Source: Natronohydrobacter sp.
Lineage (GTDB): Bacteria > Pseudomonadota > Alphaproteobacteria > Rhodobacterales > Rhodobacteraceae
Direction of reading: 5' to 3'
NCBI GenBank assembly: GCA_030603695.1
Contig: JAUVXF010000005.1
Span: forward strand, 62,001 to 126,000
Length of the DNA: 64,000 bases
Shown here: positions 9,002 through 18,073 of the stretch, one piece after another
How the letters are laid out: each line of letters begins with the position of its first letter
Position numbering within the stretch: the first letter of the stretch is position 1
Program-made: the position numbers and the translations under genes
The notes under the pieces: generated by a model
What the model saw: only the letters and a program-made list of their open reading frames with translations
Told to the model about the DNA's origin: nothing
Databases searched by the model: none

Positions 9002-9925
9002 TCAGTCAAGTGAGGCAAGCACGGCATCCAGTGCCGCGCCGCCATCGCGGGTGGTCACACCCTCCAACCACGGCCCAAGCGCGTCACGATTGGCCGCAAG
9101 CCATGTTTGCGCGGCCACTTCCGGGGCAATGCCATCATCAAGGATCGCCCCCATGATCTCATTTTCCATCTCCAGCGTGAATTCCAGATTGCTCAGGAAC
9201 ACGCCCAGATTGGGGCATTCTGCCACCAGCCCCGCACGGGTGTTGGTATAAACTTCGGCGCCCCCGAAATCGGGGCCAAACCAGTCATCCCCGCCAGCAA
9301 GATATGTCATCTCGAAGCTGGCATTCATCGGGTGGGGTGCCCAGCCCAGAAAGATAACAGGCTCTCCGCGGCGCTCTGATCGGGCAATCTGCGCCAGCAT
9401 CCCTTGTTCAGAGCTTTCGACAACCTCGAACCCTGCCAGCCCAAAGGCATCGGCTTCGATCATGTCAAGGATCAGTCGGTTGCCATCATTGCCCGGCTCT
9501 ATGCCGTAAATGCGGTTTTCCAAGGCATCCGCATGGGTGGCGATATCTGCGAAATCAGCAATCCCAAGCGCTGCGCCATGGCTGTTGGTGGCCAGCGTGT
9601 ATTTCGCGCCCGCAAGGTTGCGGCGCACCACATCTACAGTGCCGGCCTCGCGGTAGGGGGCGATATCGGCCTCCATCGTTGGCATCCAATTGCCCAGAAA
9701 CACATCCACATCCCCATTGGCCATGGAAGTATAGGTCACAGGCACGGACAGCACCAAGGTTGTCGTCTGATAGCCCAAAGCGTCCAGAATCGTGGTGGCG
9801 ACCGCGGTTGTAGCGGTGATATCTGTCCAGCCCACATCCGAGAATGTCACAGCATCGCAATTGGCAAATGCAGGCGCGGCAGCAAGGCTGGCGACCAAAG
9901 CCAGCGGGGTAAAGCGTAGGGTCAT
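9002..9925 (-). CDS. choX: Choline-binding periplasmic protein ChoX
   Basis: A 307-residue OpuAC-type solute-binding protein. It begins with a Sec signal peptide (MTLRFTPLALVASLAAAPAFA, then NCDAV) and continues with the family hallmarks DVFLGNWMPTMEADI and EPVIFLGWAPHPMN; Trp residues in these regions build the aromatic box for the trimethylammonium group. The ATG at 9925 is chosen because upstream in-frame codons cross the BetI operator and add non-signal sequence. First gene of choXWV, divergent from betIBA. Confidence 0.92.
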   Translation of the reverse strand: MTLRFTPLALVASLAAAPAFANCDAVTFSDVGWTDITATTAVATTILDALGYQTTTLVLSVPVTYTSMANGDVDVFLGNWMPTMEADIAPYREAGTVDVVRRNLAGAKYTLATNSHGAALGIADFADIATHADALENRIYGIEPGNDGNRLILDMIEADAFGLAGFEVVESSEQGMLAQIARSERRGEPVIFLGWAPHPMNASFEMTYLAGGDDWFGPDFGGAEVYTNTRAGLVAECPNLGVFLSNLEFTLEMENEIMGAILDDGIAPEVAAQTWLAANRDALGPWLEGVTTRDGGAALDAVLASLD

Positions 9926-9952
9926 TGTCTCTGTCTCCCGGTTATGGTCATT

Positions 9953-9976
9953 TTTATTGATTGACCAATCAATAAA
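9953..9976. promoter_or_regulatory. BetI operator palindrome
   Basis: TTTATTGATTG and CAATCAATAAA form a perfect 11-bp inverted repeat around AC. The core TTGATTG-N-CAATCAA matches the known TetR-type BetI operator pattern. It is 28 bp upstream of choX and 53 bp upstream of betI, so one site can control both directions. BetI normally releases DNA when choline is present. Confidence 0.85.
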
Positions 9977-10029
9977 CAATCGGCTAGTCATCGCGCAACG
10001 AAAAACTCACGTCCCGGTGCGAGGTGGCA

Positions 10030-10614
10030 ATGCCAAAGCTTGGAATGGAACCTATCAGGCGTGACGCATTGATCAAGGCCGCGATTGTCGAGATCGGGCA
10101 AGTGGGGTCTTTGGATGTCACAGTCAGCCGGATTGCCAAGCGCGCTGGCATGTCCTCGGCGCTTGCGCATCACTATTTCGGATCGAAAGAACAGATGTTT
10201 CTGGCGGCCATGCGCCATGTGCTGTCTGTCTATGGCGCAGAGGTGCGCGGGGCATTGCTGGCGGCGGAAAGCCCGCGCGCGCGGTTGCGTGCGTTGGTGC
10301 TGGTGTCTTTCTCTGGCAGCAATTTCCGGCGCGAGGTGGTGGCGGCATGGCTGAATTTTTATGTCATGGCGCAGCGCCAGCCCGATGCCGCGCGGCTGTT
10401 GCGGCTGTATCAGGCGCGGTTGCGCAGCAATCTGCGCCATGCGCTGCGCGGGCTTGGGGCCATACAGGCCGCAGGATTGGCCGAAGGGATCGCGGCGATG
10501 ATTGACGGGGTTTACCTGCACGAGGCCCTTGGCACGGGCGAGCCGGATGGCAAACGCGCGGCCCAACAGGTTTTGGGCTGGATCGAGGCCGCATTGGATG
10601 AGGGGCAGACATGA
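10030..10614 (+). CDS. betI: TetR-family choline-responsive repressor BetI
   Basis: A 194-residue repressor. The N-terminal helix-turn-helix ([38 protein letters not shown]) is nearly identical to known BetI proteins. The C-terminal part is the ligand-binding and dimerisation domain ([20 protein letters not shown]). The ATG at 10030 is preferred over the GTG two codons earlier because it matches the family start MPKxGMEPIRR and has GAGG nine bases upstream. The stop overlaps the betB start (ATGA). Confidence 0.93.
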   Translation: MPKLGMEPIRRDALIKAAIVEIGQVGSLDVTVSRIAKRAGMSSALAHHYFGSKEQMFLAAMRHVLSVYGAEVRGALLAAESPRARLRALVLVSFSGSNFRREVVAAWLNFYVMAQRQPDAARLLRLYQARLRSNLRHALRGLGAIQAAGLAEGIAAMIDGVYLHEALGTGEPDGKRAAQQVLGWIEAALDEGQT

Positions 10615-12062
10615 GAGCACAACCGCAAGCCAGCCATTTCATTGGCGGCGCGTATGTCGAAGATCGCGGCGGAGAAAGCTTTGAAAGCCGCTATCCGGCG
10701 ACGGGAGAGGTGATCGCACAGTTGCATGCGGCCACGCCGAAGGTGATTGACCACGCGCTGGAGGCGGCGCAGGCGGCCCAAGCCGAATGGGCGGCGCGCC
10801 CCCCTGTAGAGCGCGGGCGCATCTTGCAGCGTGCCGCTGCCCTTATGCGGGCACGCAACCGCGATCTGTCAGAGCTGGAGACGCTGGATACTGGCAAGCC
10901 CTTGCAGGAAACACTTGTGGCCGATGCGGCCTCTGGCGCGGATGCGTTGGAATATTTCGCAGGTTTTGCCGCCACAGTGACAGGCCAGACCATCCCGCTT
11001 GGGCGCGACATGGCCTATACACAGCGCCTGCCTTTGGGCCTGTGCGCAGGGATTGGCGCGTGGAATTACCCCATTCAGATCGCCTGCTGGAAGGCCGCCC
11101 CTGCGCTGGCCTTTGGCAATGCCATGGTGTTCAAACCATCGGAACTTACCCCGCTTTCTGCACTTGCGCTGGCCGAAATCCTGACAGAGGCGGGCTTGCC
11201 TGACGGGCTGTTCAATGTGGTGCAGGGCATGGGCGAGGTGGGGGCGGCGCTGGCCAGCGATCGGCGCGTGGCGAAAGTGTCGCTGACGGGTTCGGTTCCC
11301 ACCGGGCGCAAAGTCTATGCCGCTGCGGGCGCGGGGCTGAAAGCGGTGACGATGGAATTGGGCGGCAAATCCCCCCTCATCATCTTTGAGGACGCCGATA
11401 TTGAAAACGCCGTGGGTGCGGCGATGCTGGCGAATTTCTATTCTTCCGGGCAAATCTGTTCCAATGGCACACGGGTTTTCGTGCATCGTGCGATCAAAGC
11501 GGCGTTTCTGGAGCGCTTGGCCGCGCGCACAAGCAAGATCGTGCTGGGCGACCCGCTGGACGAGGCCACACAAATGGGGCCGCTGGTAAGTGCGGCGCAG
11601 ATGGAAAAGGTGCTGGGCTATATCAACGCGGGCAAAGCCAGCGGCGCCCGGTTGGTTTACGGGGGCGCGCGTGTGGGTGTGCAGGGCAATTTCGTGCAAC
11701 CCACCATTTTTGCCGATGTGCATGATGATATGATCATCGCGCGCGAGGAAATCTTTGGCCCGGTGATGGCCGTGCTGGATTTCGAGGATGAGGGCGAAGT
11801 GATCGCGCGCGCCAATGCCACGGAATACGGGCTTGCGGCCGGGGTGTTTACCCGCGATTTCGCCCGTGCCCACCGGGTGATCGGCCAGTTGCGGGCGGGG
11901 ACATGCTGGATAAACGCTTATAACCTGACACCTGTGGAAATGCCCTTTGGCGGCGTCAAAGCCTCTGGCGTCGGGCGCGAGAACGGGCATGCGGCGCTGG
12001 AGCATTATACGCAGTTGAAATCCGTTTATCTGGGGCTTGGCGATGTCGAGGCGCCTTACTGA
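10611..12062 (+). CDS. betB: Betaine aldehyde dehydrogenase BetB
   Basis: A 483-residue NAD(P)-dependent aldehyde dehydrogenase that oxidises betaine aldehyde to glycine betaine. Visible motifs are the cofactor-binding [19 protein letters not shown] with KPSELTP, the catalytic Glu in [10 protein letters not shown], and the nucleophilic Cys in [16 protein letters not shown]. The C-terminal [19 protein letters not shown] block is typical of BetB. Translationally coupled to betI. No betC (choline sulfatase) lies between betI and betB, unlike rhizobial betICBA. Confidence 0.94.
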   Translation: MRAQPQASHFIGGAYVEDRGGESFESRYPATGEVIAQLHAATPKVIDHALEAAQAAQAEWAARPPVERGRILQRAAALMRARNRDLSELETLDTGKPLQETLVADAASGADALEYFAGFAATVTGQTIPLGRDMAYTQRLPLGLCAGIGAWNYPIQIACWKAAPALAFGNAMVFKPSELTPLSALALAEILTEAGLPDGLFNVVQGMGEVGAALASDRRVAKVSLTGSVPTGRKVYAAAGAGLKAVTMELGGKSPLIIFEDADIENAVGAAMLANFYSSGQICSNGTRVFVHRAIKAAFLERLAARTSKIVLGDPLDEATQMGPLVSAAQMEKVLGYINAGKASGARLVYGGARVGVQGNFVQPTIFADVHDDMIIAREEIFGPVMAVLDFEDEGEVIARANATEYGLAAGVFTRDFARAHRVIGQLRAGTCWINAYNLTPVEMPFGGVKASGVGRENGHAALEHYTQLKSVYLGLGDVEAPY

Positions 12063-12081
12063 ACAGGCGTAATCCAGCGGC

Positions 12082-12133
12082 CGCGCCCCTATGGGGCGCG
12101 AAGAGATACATTTGGCGTGGCGTGCCGCCACGC
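12082..12133 (+). other. Two tandem GC-rich hairpins between betB and betA
   Basis: Hairpin one: CGCGCCCC (12082-12089), TAT loop, GGGGCGCG (12093-12100). Hairpin two: GCGTGGCG (12115-12122), TGC loop, CGCCACGC (12126-12133). Both have 8-bp perfect stems and neither has a T tract. They fill most of the 108-bp gap and may set the relative levels or stability of the two messages. Confidence 0.6.
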
Positions 12134-12170
12134 GGCGCGCAATCCAAAGCGCAGTGTCAGTAGGGTGAAG

Positions 12171-13814
12171 ATGCAAGAGGCCGATTACATCATCGTGGGC
12201 GCAGGCTCTGGCGGCTGTGCAGTGGCCTACAGGCTGGCCGAGGCCGGGCATTCCGTGATCGTGCTGGAAGCCGGGGGCAGCGATTTTGGCCCCTTCATCC
12301 AGATGCCCGGTGCGCTGTCATACCCCATGAACATGCGCCGCTACGATTGGGGCTTTCAGACAGAACCCGAACCACATCTGGGCGGGCGGGTGCTGGCCTG
12401 TCCGCGCGGGCGGGTGATTGGCGGGTCTTCCAGCATCAATGGAATGGTCTATGTGCGCGGCCATGCCCGCGATTATGACCATTGGGCCGAGGCGGGCGCG
12501 CAAGGCTGGGCCTATGCCGATGTCCTGCCCTATTTCCAGCGCATGGAAAACTGGCATGGTGGCGCTGCGTCCGAATGGCGGGGGCAGGGCGGCCCTGTGC
12601 ATGTCAGCCGGGGTGCCCGCGACAACCCGCTATTTGATGCCTTTATCGCTGCGGGCGCGCAGGCAGGATACCCTGTCACGCCAGATTACAATGGCGCGCA
12701 GCAAGAAGGCTTTGGCGCGATGGAGGCCACGATTTTCGAGGGCCAGCGCTGGTCTGCCGCGCGCGCATATCTGCGCCCCGCCTTGGCCACGAAACGCGCC
12801 CGGCTGGTGCACGGAGAGGCCGCGCACGTCATATTCGATGATGCACACCGCGCCATTGGCGTGGCGCTGACAGACGGGCGCATCTTGCGCGCGCGCGCCG
12901 AGGTGGTGCTTGCGGCATCGTCCATCAATACGCCCAAGATTTTGATGCTGTCAGGTATCGGGCCGGGGGCGCATCTGGCGGAACATGGGCTTGCAGTGCG
13001 CGCGGATCGCGCCGGTGTCGGGCAGAACCTACAGGATCATCTGGAACTGTATCTGCAATATGCGGCAAGCCAGCCCATCACGCTATATAAATACTGGAAC
13101 CTGCCGGGCAAAGCGTGGGTGGGCGCACAATGGCTGTTGGCGCGCAAGGGGCCGGGCGCATCCAACCAGTTTGAAGCCTGCGCGTTCATCCGCTCGCGCG
13201 CCGGTGTGGATTATCCCGATATCCAATATCACTTCCTGCCCATTGCAGTGCGCTATGATGGCCGCGCGGTCGCTGACGGGCACGGGTTTCAGACCCATGT
13301 CGGGCCAATGCGTTCCAAAAGCCGGGGCTGGGTGAAGCTGCGCTCCAACCGGGCCGAAGATGCGCCGCGGATATGCTTCAACTACATGAGTGACCCGGAA
13401 GATTGGCAGGATTTCCGCGCCTGTATCCGGCTTACGCGCGAGATCATGGGGCAGGCGGCCTTTGCCCCTTATCTGCGCCATGAAATCCAGCCGGGGCCGG
13501 GCGTGCAAGATGATCCGGCGCTGGATAATTTCATTCGCGCCCATGTGGAAAGCGCCTATCACCCCTGTGGAACGGCGCGCATGGGGCGGCGCGATGATCC
13601 TTTGGCGGTGGTCGATCCAGAGGGCCGCGTCATTGGCGTAGAGGGGCTGCGCGTGGCCGACAGCTCTCTCTTTCCGCGCATCACCAATGGCAACCTGAAT
13701 GCGCCATCCATCATGGCGGGCGAGAAGATTTCGGATCATATTCTGGGCCGCCACTTGCCCGCCGCAAATTTGGAACCGTGGTTGCATCCAGACTGGGCAC
13801 AGGCACAGCGGTAA
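12171..13814 (+). CDS. betA: Choline dehydrogenase BetA (GMC oxidoreductase)
   Basis: A 547-residue FAD-dependent GMC oxidoreductase that oxidises choline to betaine aldehyde, membrane-associated and linked to the respiratory chain. The ADP-binding fold is [19 protein letters not shown] with VLEAGGS. GMC signature one is [20 protein letters not shown], and signature two covers [18 protein letters not shown]. The catalytic His/Asn region is [14 protein letters not shown] and the C-terminal [14 protein letters not shown]. The ATG at 12171 ([10 protein letters not shown]) sits immediately before the FAD fold, as in family members; longer frames only read through the hairpin spacer. Confidence 0.93.
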   Translation: MQEADYIIVGAGSGGCAVAYRLAEAGHSVIVLEAGGSDFGPFIQMPGALSYPMNMRRYDWGFQTEPEPHLGGRVLACPRGRVIGGSSSINGMVYVRGHARDYDHWAEAGAQGWAYADVLPYFQRMENWHGGAASEWRGQGGPVHVSRGARDNPLFDAFIAAGAQAGYPVTPDYNGAQQEGFGAMEATIFEGQRWSAARAYLRPALATKRARLVHGEAAHVIFDDAHRAIGVALTDGRILRARAEVVLAASSINTPKILMLSGIGPGAHLAEHGLAVRADRAGVGQNLQDHLELYLQYAASQPITLYKYWNLPGKAWVGAQWLLARKGPGASNQFEACAFIRSRAGVDYPDIQYHFLPIAVRYDGRAVADGHGFQTHVGPMRSKSRGWVKLRSNRAEDAPRICFNYMSDPEDWQDFRACIRLTREIMGQAAFAPYLRHEIQPGPGVQDDPALDNFIRAHVESAYHPCGTARMGRRDDPLAVVDPEGRVIGVEGLRVADSSLFPRITNGNLNAPSIMAGEKISDHILGRHLPAANLEPWLHPDWAQAQR

Positions 13815-13836
13815 CATTTTCGCAAAGCGCCGTCGC

Positions 13837-13859
13837 AAATGCCCTGCGGGTGCATTTTT
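13837..13859 (+). terminator. Probable terminator after betA
   Basis: AAATGCCC, loop TGC, GGG-TGCATTTTT forms an imperfect stem ending in a T run, 23 bp past the betA stop. The stem has a mismatch, so strength is uncertain. Confidence 0.45.
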
Positions 13860-13950
13860 CCAAGCGTGGGTGGAATTTTTTGTGTGAATTGACGTTTTTT
13901 TAGCTTCCAGCCTGCAATTTGACCCTCGGGCAGTGCGGGATTGCGTTTTA

Positions 13951-15888
13951 ATGGCTGGGTATGAAACCTTGAACACGGAACTGGTGTCATGGATTACAAC
14001 GATCCTGATGCTTGGAACGCTGATCCTTGCTGTGAACATGCGTGCGCGCGCGCGCGATCCCTGCACATTCAAGGGGCTTGCCTATATCCTGGCAGCAAAC
14101 CTGATCCTTTTCTTTTCTTCAATCACGCCTGCGTTTGACAGCTTTCTGTCGGATTTTGTTTTCAAGCTTAGTCTTGCCATCGGAATGCACGCGGTGATCG
14201 TGTTGGGATTTGCGGGAATTTTGCGCGGTATGGGCCGGGCGGTTTCGCTGTTGTGGATACTGCCTGTTTCGACGGTGATTATCGGATTGCAGATCGGCGC
14301 GGCGCATGCACAAGCACTGCCCCAGACCCATGTTCTGATCGCTGCGCTTGGCAATGGGATATTGGCTGCGATATTTGCGGTGCTTCTGGCCCGCGCGGTT
14401 GCCTCTTTCAGCCGTGAACTGATCTTGCTGGTTGCGATGCCCTTCGTGACAATCAGCCTTGTTTATGCGCTTCGTCTGGGCAGTGTGGTGCTGGCATTGC
14501 CAAACCATTTATTGGCATTCGGGATTCTGTTCACCGGGCTTGTTCTGACATTCGCGCTGATGGTCTGGTGCTTTACCTTGCAGACATTTGGCAATGTCCG
14601 ATTGGCGCAAAGCTTGTCGGCAGAGCGCGCGCGCGCGCAAGAGGCCAACAAGATGAAATCACGCTTTCTGGCCAATATGAGCCATGAAATCCGCACGCCG
14701 CTCAACGGCGTTTTGGGTATGGCGCAGGTTCTGGATGATGGGCGATTGGAAAATGACCAACGTGAAATGGTGCGCATCATCATAGATAGTGGCGAGACGC
14801 TGTTGAAATTGTTGGATGATATCCTCGACCTTTCGAAAGTAGAGGCGGGCAAGCTGGAATTGGAACAGGTGCCCTTCGTCCCGCGCGAGCTGATCCGGGG
14901 TTGCGCCAAATTGCATGCATTGCGCGCCAAGGCGCAGGGAATTACCCTAACTGTGGAACTTGGCACCGGGTTGAATGGTGTGTGGCTGGGCGACAGGCAC
15001 AGATTGACCCAGGTTCTGAACAATCTTTTGAACAATGCTATAAAATTTACACCAGAAGGCGAGGTGCGGATTGTTGCGGATATAACGCCAAGGCCCGCGC
15101 AATCGGAGCAGGCGGATAGCCAAGGCTGGATGCTGGAAATCTCTGTTACAGATACAGGGATCGGGATGCACCCCGACCAAGTTTCGCGTATATTCGCAGA
15201 CTTTACCCAAGCAAACGAGACGATTTCGCGCCAGTTCGGCGGCACGGGACTCGGCCTGTCGATCAGCCATAAACTGCTGGAACTTATGGGAGGGGGCGTG
15301 CGCGTCGAAAGCCGCGAGGGCGAAGGCTCCAGCTTTCATATCTGGCTGCCTACACAGCGCTGGACAGAACCTGTGGCCAAGCTGTTGGGGACTGAGATGG
15401 CCGAACACGCTGACCTCGAAACTGCGGCACGTCCTCCCAATGACATGCCCCAGCCTGAATTGGCAGGGCTGCGGATACTTCTGGCAGAGGATAACAAGAC
15501 GAATCAGAGGGTTATCGCGGCTATGCTGCGCAAGACGGGCGTTGAACTGGTTATCGTGGATAATGGCCGTCATGCGGTAGAATTAGATGCCGCCATTGCT
15601 GCCGGCGCGCTGCCCGATTTCGATATCTTTCTATTTGATATCCAGATGCCGGAAATGGACGGGCCGGATGCTTTCGCGGTGATCCAGAAAAACCGCCACG
15701 CCCAAGGCCGCCCGCTTGCCCGCGCTGCGGCGCTGACGGCAAATGCGCTGCCAGAACAGCGTGCAGAATACTTGCAGGCCGGGTTCGTAGAATGCCTGAG
15801 CAAACCCATTCAAAACAAAAGGCTGGTTGCCTTTCTGAAACAGTTTGTTCGTTCGTCAGCAAGGAATGCCAGTTCCGGGGAAATGTGA
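13951..15888 (+). CDS. 7TM hybrid sensor histidine kinase/response regulator
   Basis: About 645 residues. Seven hydrophobic segments fill roughly residues 10-210, followed by a short Arg/Ala-rich helical linker. The HisKA domain has phospho-accepting His245 in NMSHEIRTPLNGVLGMAQ, and the HATPase domain has NNLLNNAIKFTPEG, DTGIGM and GGTGLGLSI. A C-terminal receiver has acceptor Asp563 in FLFDIQMPEMDG and Lys in CLSKPI. No Hpt domain is present, so a separate phosphotransferase is probably needed. The ATG at 13951 is preferred over the GTG at 13933. The sensor ligand is unknown, and no partner regulator is adjacent. Confidence 0.85.
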   Translation: MAGYETLNTELVSWITTILMLGTLILAVNMRARARDPCTFKGLAYILAANLILFFSSITPAFDSFLSDFVFKLSLAIGMHAVIVLGFAGILRGMGRAVSLLWILPVSTVIIGLQIGAAHAQALPQTHVLIAALGNGILAAIFAVLLARAVASFSRELILLVAMPFVTISLVYALRLGSVVLALPNHLLAFGILFTGLVLTFALMVWCFTLQTFGNVRLAQSLSAERARAQEANKMKSRFLANMSHEIRTPLNGVLGMAQVLDDGRLENDQREMVRIIIDSGETLLKLLDDILDLSKVEAGKLELEQVPFVPRELIRGCAKLHALRAKAQGITLTVELGTGLNGVWLGDRHRLTQVLNNLLNNAIKFTPEGEVRIVADITPRPAQSEQADSQGWMLEISVTDTGIGMHPDQVSRIFADFTQANETISRQFGGTGLGLSISHKLLELMGGGVRVESREGEGSSFHIWLPTQRWTEPVAKLLGTEMAEHADLETAARPPNDMPQPELAGLRILLAEDNKTNQRVIAAMLRKTGVELVIVDNGRHAVELDAAIAAGALPDFDIFLFDIQMPEMDGPDAFAVIQKNRHAQGRPLARAAALTANALPEQRAEYLQAGFVECLSKPIQNKRLVAFLKQFVRSSARNASSGEM

Positions 15889-16030
15889 AAAAGCCTTAGG
15901 GGCAAGCTATTCATGATCATCTGTGCAGGCGCAGTTTTGGCCTTCAGGGCGAGAGGGTTCTGATCGCCCGTGTGCCAGTTACCCGGCCCCAGTTCAATCA
16001 GAGTCGGAAAATTCGGCAAATCCAGAGCAG
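15889..16030. other. Spacer with no recognised gene
   Basis: The stretch between the hybrid kinase stop and the rpsU terminator. I see no convincing ORF with a start signal, no tRNA fold and no strong repeat. Confidence 0.4.
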
Positions 16031-16062
16031 AAAAAACCCCCGCAGGCCAAGCCTTTCGGGGG
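16031..16062 (-). terminator. Rho-independent terminator of rpsU
   Basis: Read on the minus strand, CCCCC..AGGC pairs with GCCT..GGGGG and runs into TTTTTT (the A run at 16031-16036). A second perfect hairpin, GGCGGGG / CCCCGCC at 16074-16091, lies between this terminator and the rpsU stop. Confidence 0.85.
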
Positions 16063-16110
16063 TTAATTCATCCGGCGGGGCACGCCCCGCCGTCTTTCGG
16101 CCCAGTCAAA

Positions 16111-16317
16111 TCAGACCATACCTTCGCGTTGCGCCTTTTTGCGCGCCAGTTTGCGCGCACGGCGGATCGCTTCAGCCTTCTCGCGCGCCTTCTTCTCGGA
16201 GGGCTTCTCGAAATGCTGCTTGAGCTTCATTTCACGAAACACACCTTCACGCTGGAGCTTCTTCTTCAGCGCACGAAGGGCCTGATCGACATTGTTGTCA
16301 CGAACCGATACCTGCAT
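16111..16317 (-). CDS. rpsU: 30S ribosomal protein S21
   Basis: A 68-residue basic protein beginning [20 protein letters not shown], a standard S21 N terminus; the Arg/Lys-rich C-terminal helix ends [12 protein letters not shown]21 binds the 30S platform near the anti-Shine-Dalgarno helix. A strong AAGGTGGTG ribosome-binding site precedes the ATG. Monocistronic, with its own terminator and divergent from coq9. Confidence 0.97.
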   Translation of the reverse strand: MQVSVRDNNVDQALRALKKKLQREGVFREMKLKQHFEKPSEKKAREKAEAIRRARKLARKKAQREGMV

Positions 16318-16436
16318 GTGGTTTTCACCACCTTTCTAGGTTAAAGTTGATCGAATAGCAGGAAGCGCTCGCTTATCAGACGTCCGGCGCTATGTCTAGG
16401 GGCACCGCCATAGCCCAAAGTAAAACGGAGAGTGCG

Positions 16437-17132
16437 ATGACAGACCAGAGCGACGCAATATTGGACGCGGCCCTTTTGCATGTGCCATTCGATGGCTGGA
16501 GCGATGCGGCCCTGAAAGCGGCTGCGGCGGATTGCGGGATTGATCTGGCCACAGCTCGCACAGTCTTTCCGCGTGGCGGGGTTGATCTGGCGCTTGCCTA
16601 TCATCGGCGCGGCGATGCGGCCATGGCTGCGCGGCTATTGGCCGAGGATCTGGGCCAATTTCGCTTTCGTGACCGGATCGCCCTGGCGGTGCGCTACCGG
16701 CTGGAAGCGGCAGAGGATCGCGAGCTGGTGCGCCGGGGAACCACCCTTTTTGCGCTGCCGCCCTATGCGGCGGACGGTGCGCGCGCCATCTGGGGCACAG
16801 CAGATCTGATCTGGAACACCCTTGGCGATACATCGCAAGATTACAACTGGTACACCAAACGCGCCACGCTGGCGGCGGTGTATTCGTCTGCGGTTCTGTT
16901 CTGGCTGGGCGATGACAGCCCGGGCGCACAGGCAACATGGTCATTTCTGGATCGCCGCATAGACGGGGTGATGCAGTTTGAGCGGATAAAAGGCGCGTTG
17001 GCCAAAAACCCGCTTGCCCGCGCGGCCTTCGCAGGGCCGCGTGCGGTGCTCTCTTGTCTGAAGGCGCCAGCGCGCGCAGCCCAAACCGATCTGCCCGGTT
17101 ATCTGCACCCAAAGACACCCCAACAGGGTTGA
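16437..17132 (+). CDS. coq9: COQ9 family ubiquinone biosynthesis protein
   Basis: A 231-residue protein with a TetR-like helical fold, found in alphaproteobacteria and mitochondria. It binds lipid or isoprene and supports the COQ7 hydroxylation step of ubiquinone synthesis. Recognisable segments are GWSDAALKAAAADCGID, FPRGGVDLALAYHRRGD and DTSQDYNWYTKRATLAAVYS; the last is the most conserved COQ9 patch. The ATG at 16437 follows GGAGAGTGCG. No other ubiquinone genes are adjacent. Confidence 0.9.
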   Translation: MTDQSDAILDAALLHVPFDGWSDAALKAAAADCGIDLATARTVFPRGGVDLALAYHRRGDAAMAARLLAEDLGQFRFRDRIALAVRYRLEAAEDRELVRRGTTLFALPPYAADGARAIWGTADLIWNTLGDTSQDYNWYTKRATLAAVYSSAVLFWLGDDSPGAQATWSFLDRRIDGVMQFERIKGALAKNPLARAAFAGPRAVLSCLKAPARAAQTDLPGYLHPKTPQQG

Positions 17133-17192
17133 CGCGCCCGCAATCTCGCCGCAGGTTGCGCCGCAATGCGAACAGGCGAAAAGGGGCAGGCC

Positions 17193-18053
17193 ATGGCGGT
17201 AGGGGCAGAAGTTGTCACATGGTATCAAGGGCAGTGGCACAAGGGCAATGCCCCGATCATCGGTGCGGCAGATCACGCCGCTTGGCTTGGCTCTCAGGTA
17301 TTCGATGGCGCGCGGCAATTTGAAGGCTGCCGCCCCGATCTGGATTTGCATTCGGCGCGCATTATCCGCTCTGCCCAAGCCATGGGGATGATCCCGCCTG
17401 TGGATGCCGAAACCGTGCAAGGGTTGCTGGAAGAGGGCTGCAAATTATTTGCCCCCGATGCCGCCCTTTACCTGCGCCCGATGATGTGGGCGCGCGAATC
17501 CACCCCCGGCATTATAGATGCCGTGGCCGACAGCACCGGCTTTGCCATCTGTATAGAATCCTTGCCCATGCCAGTGCCCGGCGCCTTTTCGCTAACGGTT
17601 TCGCCCTTTTGCCGCCCCCGCCCCGACATGGCCCTGACAGAGGCCAAGGCGGCCTCTCTTTATGCCAATAACGCGCGCATCATGGCCGATGCCCGCGCGC
17701 GCGGTTTTTCCAATGCGCTGTCTTTGGATGTGAATGGGCATGTGGCCGAAACGGCCTCTACCAATGTGTTCATGCAGCGTGACGGGGTGGTGTTTACGCC
17801 TGTGCCAAATGGGATGTTTCTGAACGGGATAACGCGCCAGCGTGTTATCGGGCTGTTGCGCGCCGATGGGGTTGAGGTGATCGAAACATCACTGACGCTA
17901 GAGGATTTTGACGCGGCAGAGGAAATTTTCGTGACGGGCAATATTGCCAAGGTCATGCCGGTTTCGCGCTACAAGGAACGCGATCTGGGCACGCCTAAAA
18001 TCGGTGCGCGGGCGCGCGCGCTGTATTGGGATTATGCGCTGTCGGCCTGCTGA
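17193..18053 (+). CDS. Class IV aminotransferase, branched-chain amino acid type
   Basis: A 286-residue PLP-dependent fold type IV enzyme related to IlvE and D-amino acid aminotransferase. The segment GSQVFDGARQFEG near the N terminus and the Lys in LTEAKAASLYANN (Schiff-base region) are visible. The LDVNGHVAETASTNVFM segment binds the cofactor phosphate. The ATG at 17193 (MAVGAEVV) has GGGGCAGG just upstream; an ATG nine codons earlier is possible. Exact substrate is uncertain, and branched-chain amino acid/2-oxoglutarate transamination is the likely reaction. It is followed after about 20 bp by an oxidoreductase gene on the same strand. Confidence 0.82.
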   Translation: MAVGAEVVTWYQGQWHKGNAPIIGAADHAAWLGSQVFDGARQFEGCRPDLDLHSARIIRSAQAMGMIPPVDAETVQGLLEEGCKLFAPDAALYLRPMMWARESTPGIIDAVADSTGFAICIESLPMPVPGAFSLTVSPFCRPRPDMALTEAKAASLYANNARIMADARARGFSNALSLDVNGHVAETASTNVFMQRDGVVFTPVPNGMFLNGITRQRVIGLLRADGVEVIETSLTLEDFDAAEEIFVTGNIAKVMPVSRYKERDLGTPKIGARARALYWDYALSAC

Positions 18054-18073
18054 GATTGCAAAGGGGAAAGCCA

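Noticed and set aside
15970-16030. tRNA or small structured RNA downstream of the hybrid kinase
   Set aside because: A GTTCAATC word recalls a T-loop, but no acceptor stem or anticodon arm can be formed around it.
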